Below are positions 62,801 to 64,000 of a stretch of DNA of 64,000 nt, one piece after another (within the stretch, counting starts at the first letter, position 1; every line of letters starts with the position of its first letter). A program made the translations under genes and the position numbers. The notes beneath the pieces are model-generated. The model made no database searches. It was given only the letters and a program-made list of their open reading frames with translations, and was not told the DNA's origin. The stretch covers positions 149,905-213,904 of the forward strand of contig NZ_WBMS02000011.1 of assembly GCF_008923205.2 (NCBI RefSeq), given 5' to 3'. The DNA is from Actinomadura physcomitrii (GTDB lineage Bacteria > Actinomycetota > Actinomycetes > Streptosporangiales > Streptosporangiaceae).

Positions 62801-63921
62801 TGCCGCCCGAAGACATCCTCCTACTCAACCCCAACACAGGAACAGCCCCGCTGTTCCGCTCACGCCGAGACGCGAAGATCACTCTCGAAATCTACCGGCG
62901 CGTGCCGGTCCTGTGGCAGGAAACGCCTCGCAACAACCCCTGGGGCGTCTCCTTTATGGCTATGTTCCACATGGCGAACGACTCGGGCTTGTTCAAGAGC
63001 CGGGAGGAACTCGAGTCGCAGGGATGGGTCCTGGAGGGGAATATATTCATTCGTGATGATAATCGCATGCTTCCTCTTTATGAGGCGAAGATGGTCCATC
63101 ATTTTGATCATCGACTTGGCACTTACGAAGGTCAAAGCATGGCGCAGGCCAATATGGGGACTCTGCCACGCCCAGGCTTGCGGGAGAAGGAAAACCCATA
63201 TTATCGATCCCTTCCGCGCTACTGGGTCGATGAAAGCGCTGTGATCGATCGACTGAAAGATCGTTGGGGCAAGAATTGGCTGCTCGGCTGGCGTGATATC
63301 TGCCGCAGTACAGATGAGCGGACACTCATCAGCTCCGTCTTCCCGCTGTCTGCGGCACCTGATGGCACGCTGCTGATGTTTCCGACTATCGGCGACGTTG
63401 GCTGCCTTTTGGCTAACCTAAGCTCTCACGTCTTGGACTATGTCGTTCGACAGAAGAGCGGCGGAACTCATCTCAAGTACTTTACGGTGAAGCAGCTTCC
63501 AGTCCTGGCGCCGAAGCGTTACCGGGATCGGCTTCCTTGGGACGGCTCCATCCCCGGCGCCGCGTGGATCGAAAGCCGTGTGCGAGAGTTGACATTTACG
63601 GCCTGGGATGTCAAAGAATTTGCTCGCGACATGGGAGACAAGGGGGCCCCATTTGTGTGGCATGAAAATCGGCGGTTCGCCATGCGGGCCGAGTTGGATG
63701 CCGCCTACTTCCACCTCTACGGCATTGAGCGGGACGACGTCGGCTACATCATGGACAGCTTCGGGGCCTTCCGGCGCAACGATCCCGAGCGGTTCGAGCG
63801 GACGAAGGCGCTGATCCTGGACGTGTACGACGCGATGGCGAAGGCGATCGAGACTGGGGAGCCGTACAAGACGATCCTCGATCCGCCTCCGGGGCAGGGA
63901 CCACGCCACCCCGAGCGTTGA
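59824..63921 (+). CDS. drmMI: Eco57I-class adenine DNA methyltransferase (DrmMI-like)
   Basis: 1365 aa from GTG 59824, with GGAGGAG nearby and a 4-nt overlap with the helicase stop. The N-terminal 450 residues are helical. Then GSYYTPTALIDELLKTTLDP leads to SAM motif I VCDPACGSGHFLVAAARRIA (near residue 520), YGVDLNPMAAELAKVSLWLE, and catalytic VLGNPPWERVKLQEQEFF (near 810). The C-terminal third is the target-recognition region. DrmMI of class 1 DISARM marks host DNA. The segment 63040-63520 within this region is much lower in GC (near 50-55%) with A/T third positions, unlike the rest, which suggests a swapped recognition module. No further gene fits before the window ends. Confidence 0.85.
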   Translation: MTSPYTAVTVEGGLLSADLIERIRSADRDLPGNRPEDYHLAAGERLGEAASRKWEYLKGAYAAFRDRLAALPDSDPATTETRERWLLRLFDELGYGRLTYLRGGIAVGDRTYPISHRWGEHVAVHLLGWHADLDRRTGHRGESARAPQSMVQEFLNGSDAHLWGVLSNGRLLRIVRDSKTLVSSAYVQFDLEAIFDGDLYPEFVQLFAMLHSSRLEPLPREDGGEPTVADCWLERWRDHAIETGSRAREQLRKNVEKALNELGTGFLEANPPLREELTSGRLTRHDFHHELLRLAYQLIFLFVAEGRGALLLPDPPDATPGERAELNAARDRYTKYFSVERLRRIASRRRGDRHPDLWRTLVVVLDALGSDEGRPELALPALGGLFFRAGDPLADGAGDGPAPDLLRACELTNERLLGAIRLLTTFKDRKGRLHRVDYRHLDAEELGSVYESLLELEPRPDCAEAVFRLEELPGNQRKTTGSYYTPTALIDELLKTTLDPVIDEYAKDRNPDDLLKITVCDPACGSGHFLVAAARRIARRYAALWNDEEEPTPATIRDAMHKVVGRCLYGVDLNPMAAELAKVSLWLESLQPGRPLAFLDTRIKVGNSLLGTTPKLLFQGIPDEAYKAIGDDDKKVITDIRRQNAKERGRQLSLHDEGLFDLGQPESDDTAVLTEQATALNRMRITSIADIREQARRFRALLGSPNLAQRKRVADAWCAAFVFPKQRTPRPITTATLKIMGGDETARDDFPQAAPTEEMERELTEITKRYQFFHWHLEFPDVFRVGDDEARDANPDTGWQGGFSCVLGNPPWERVKLQEQEFFASRSDEIATAANAAARKKLINALKDSDEPTDRSLYADFQAELRKSTGWSQMLRSTGRYPLTGRGDVNTYSVFAETARTIIATRGRSGLVLPTGIATDATTAPFFGDLVRNSKLVSFLEFENEEFLLSKDVHHSFRFCLLSTAGRETRIEEAAFSFGARQISDIENRRFTMPPEDILLLNPNTGTAPLFRSRRDAKITLEIYRRVPVLWQETPRNNPWGVSFMAMFHMANDSGLFKSREELESQGWVLEGNIFIRDDNRMLPLYEAKMVHHFDHRLGTYEGQSMAQANMGTLPRPGLREKENPYYRSLPRYWVDESAVIDRLKDRWGKNWLLGWRDICRSTDERTLISSVFPLSAAPDGTLLMFPTIGDVGCLLANLSSHVLDYVVRQKSGGTHLKYFTVKQLPVLAPKRYRDRLPWDGSIPGAAWIESRVRELTFTAWDVKEFARDMGDKGAPFVWHENRRFAMRAELDAAYFHLYGIERDDVGYIMDSFGAFRRNDPERFERTKALILDVYDAMAKAIETGEPYKTILDPPPGQGPRHPER

Positions 63922-63939
63922 GCGGGGGCGGCTTCGTTG

Positions 63940-64000
63940 ACTTGTGGCGGGGGGGGGGGTTGGGGCCACAGCAAAAACACACCCCCCCCCCAGCAACAAA
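63940..64000. other. Low-complexity G/C homopolymers at the contig end
   Basis: A run of G, then TTGGGGCCACA, an A-rich patch and a run of C. TGTGGC and GCCACA can pair around the G run. It may be a terminator stem after the methylase gene, but the homopolymers resemble the suspect stretch at 1752-1834 and a read-end artefact. Confidence 0.4.

Overview
The window is very GC-rich (roughly 70% or more in most coding stretches, with strong G/C at third codon positions). It carries gene families typical of filamentous actinomycetes: paired Scr1-type HTH/DUF5753 and DUF397 proteins, an AfsR/SARP-like regulator, a CU044_5270-type protein beside an ECF sigma factor, a GPP34 protein, an F420-type (deazaflavin) reductase, SpoIIAB-like ATPases and many TetR/MarR regulators. 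I infer a member of the Streptosporangiales (Actinomadura or a relative); the genus is a guess. The left edge cuts a glycosyltransferase. The right edge ends in G/C homopolymers that look like a contig end.

Region 1 (1-18.7 kb) is ordinary chromosome: glycosyltransferase, GGCT-fold protein, peroxiredoxin, CocE-type hydrolase, MscS channel, a divergent TetR/MFS pair, an anti-sigma-like ATPase, PlsC-type acyltransferase, Ohr, an SPFH/ribbon-helix-helix/GPP34 operon, a second MFS pump, a large SARP ATPase, an epoxide-hydrolase-fold enzyme, a secreted propeller-like protein, and a divergent MarR/deazaflavin-reductase pair.

Region 2 (18.8-29.5 kb) begins an accessory zone. It holds a 1815-aa DUF4011-helicase-nuclease protein (Hhe-like defence gene), a truncated Scr1 regulator with its DUF397 partner, an unrecognised two-gene module whose smaller protein has a PD-(D/E)XK-like signature, and a graveyard of frameshifted pseudogenes.

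Region 3 (29.5-36.6 kb) is a small catabolic or tailoring locus: a secreted alpha/beta hydrolase, two cytochrome P450s and a TetR repressor, with the same 17-bp inverted repeat in front of both transcription units. It is followed by a frameshifted ATPase, an intact Scr1 HTH gene and a DUF397 gene.

Region 4 (36.6-63.9 kb) is dense in nucleic-acid-processing genes and reads as a defence island. It contains (a) a tight three-gene operon of an HNH-pseudokinase fusion, a UPF1-like helicase and a winged-helix protein; (b) an RNase H-like gene; (c) a type I-like adenine methylase with a fused specificity-like tail, followed by a Ser/Thr kinase and, tail-to-tail, a UvrD-like helicase; and (d) after a short housekeeping stretch (CU044_5270/sigma factor, NUDIX), a translationally coupled DISARM-like operon of a giant DEAD/DUF1998/nuclease helicase, a SNF2-type DrmD-like helicase and an Eco57I-class DrmMI-like methylase. 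Function is inferred from families and context. The module at 36.6-41.9 kb and the pair at 25.8-27.9 kb are the best candidates for undescribed systems.
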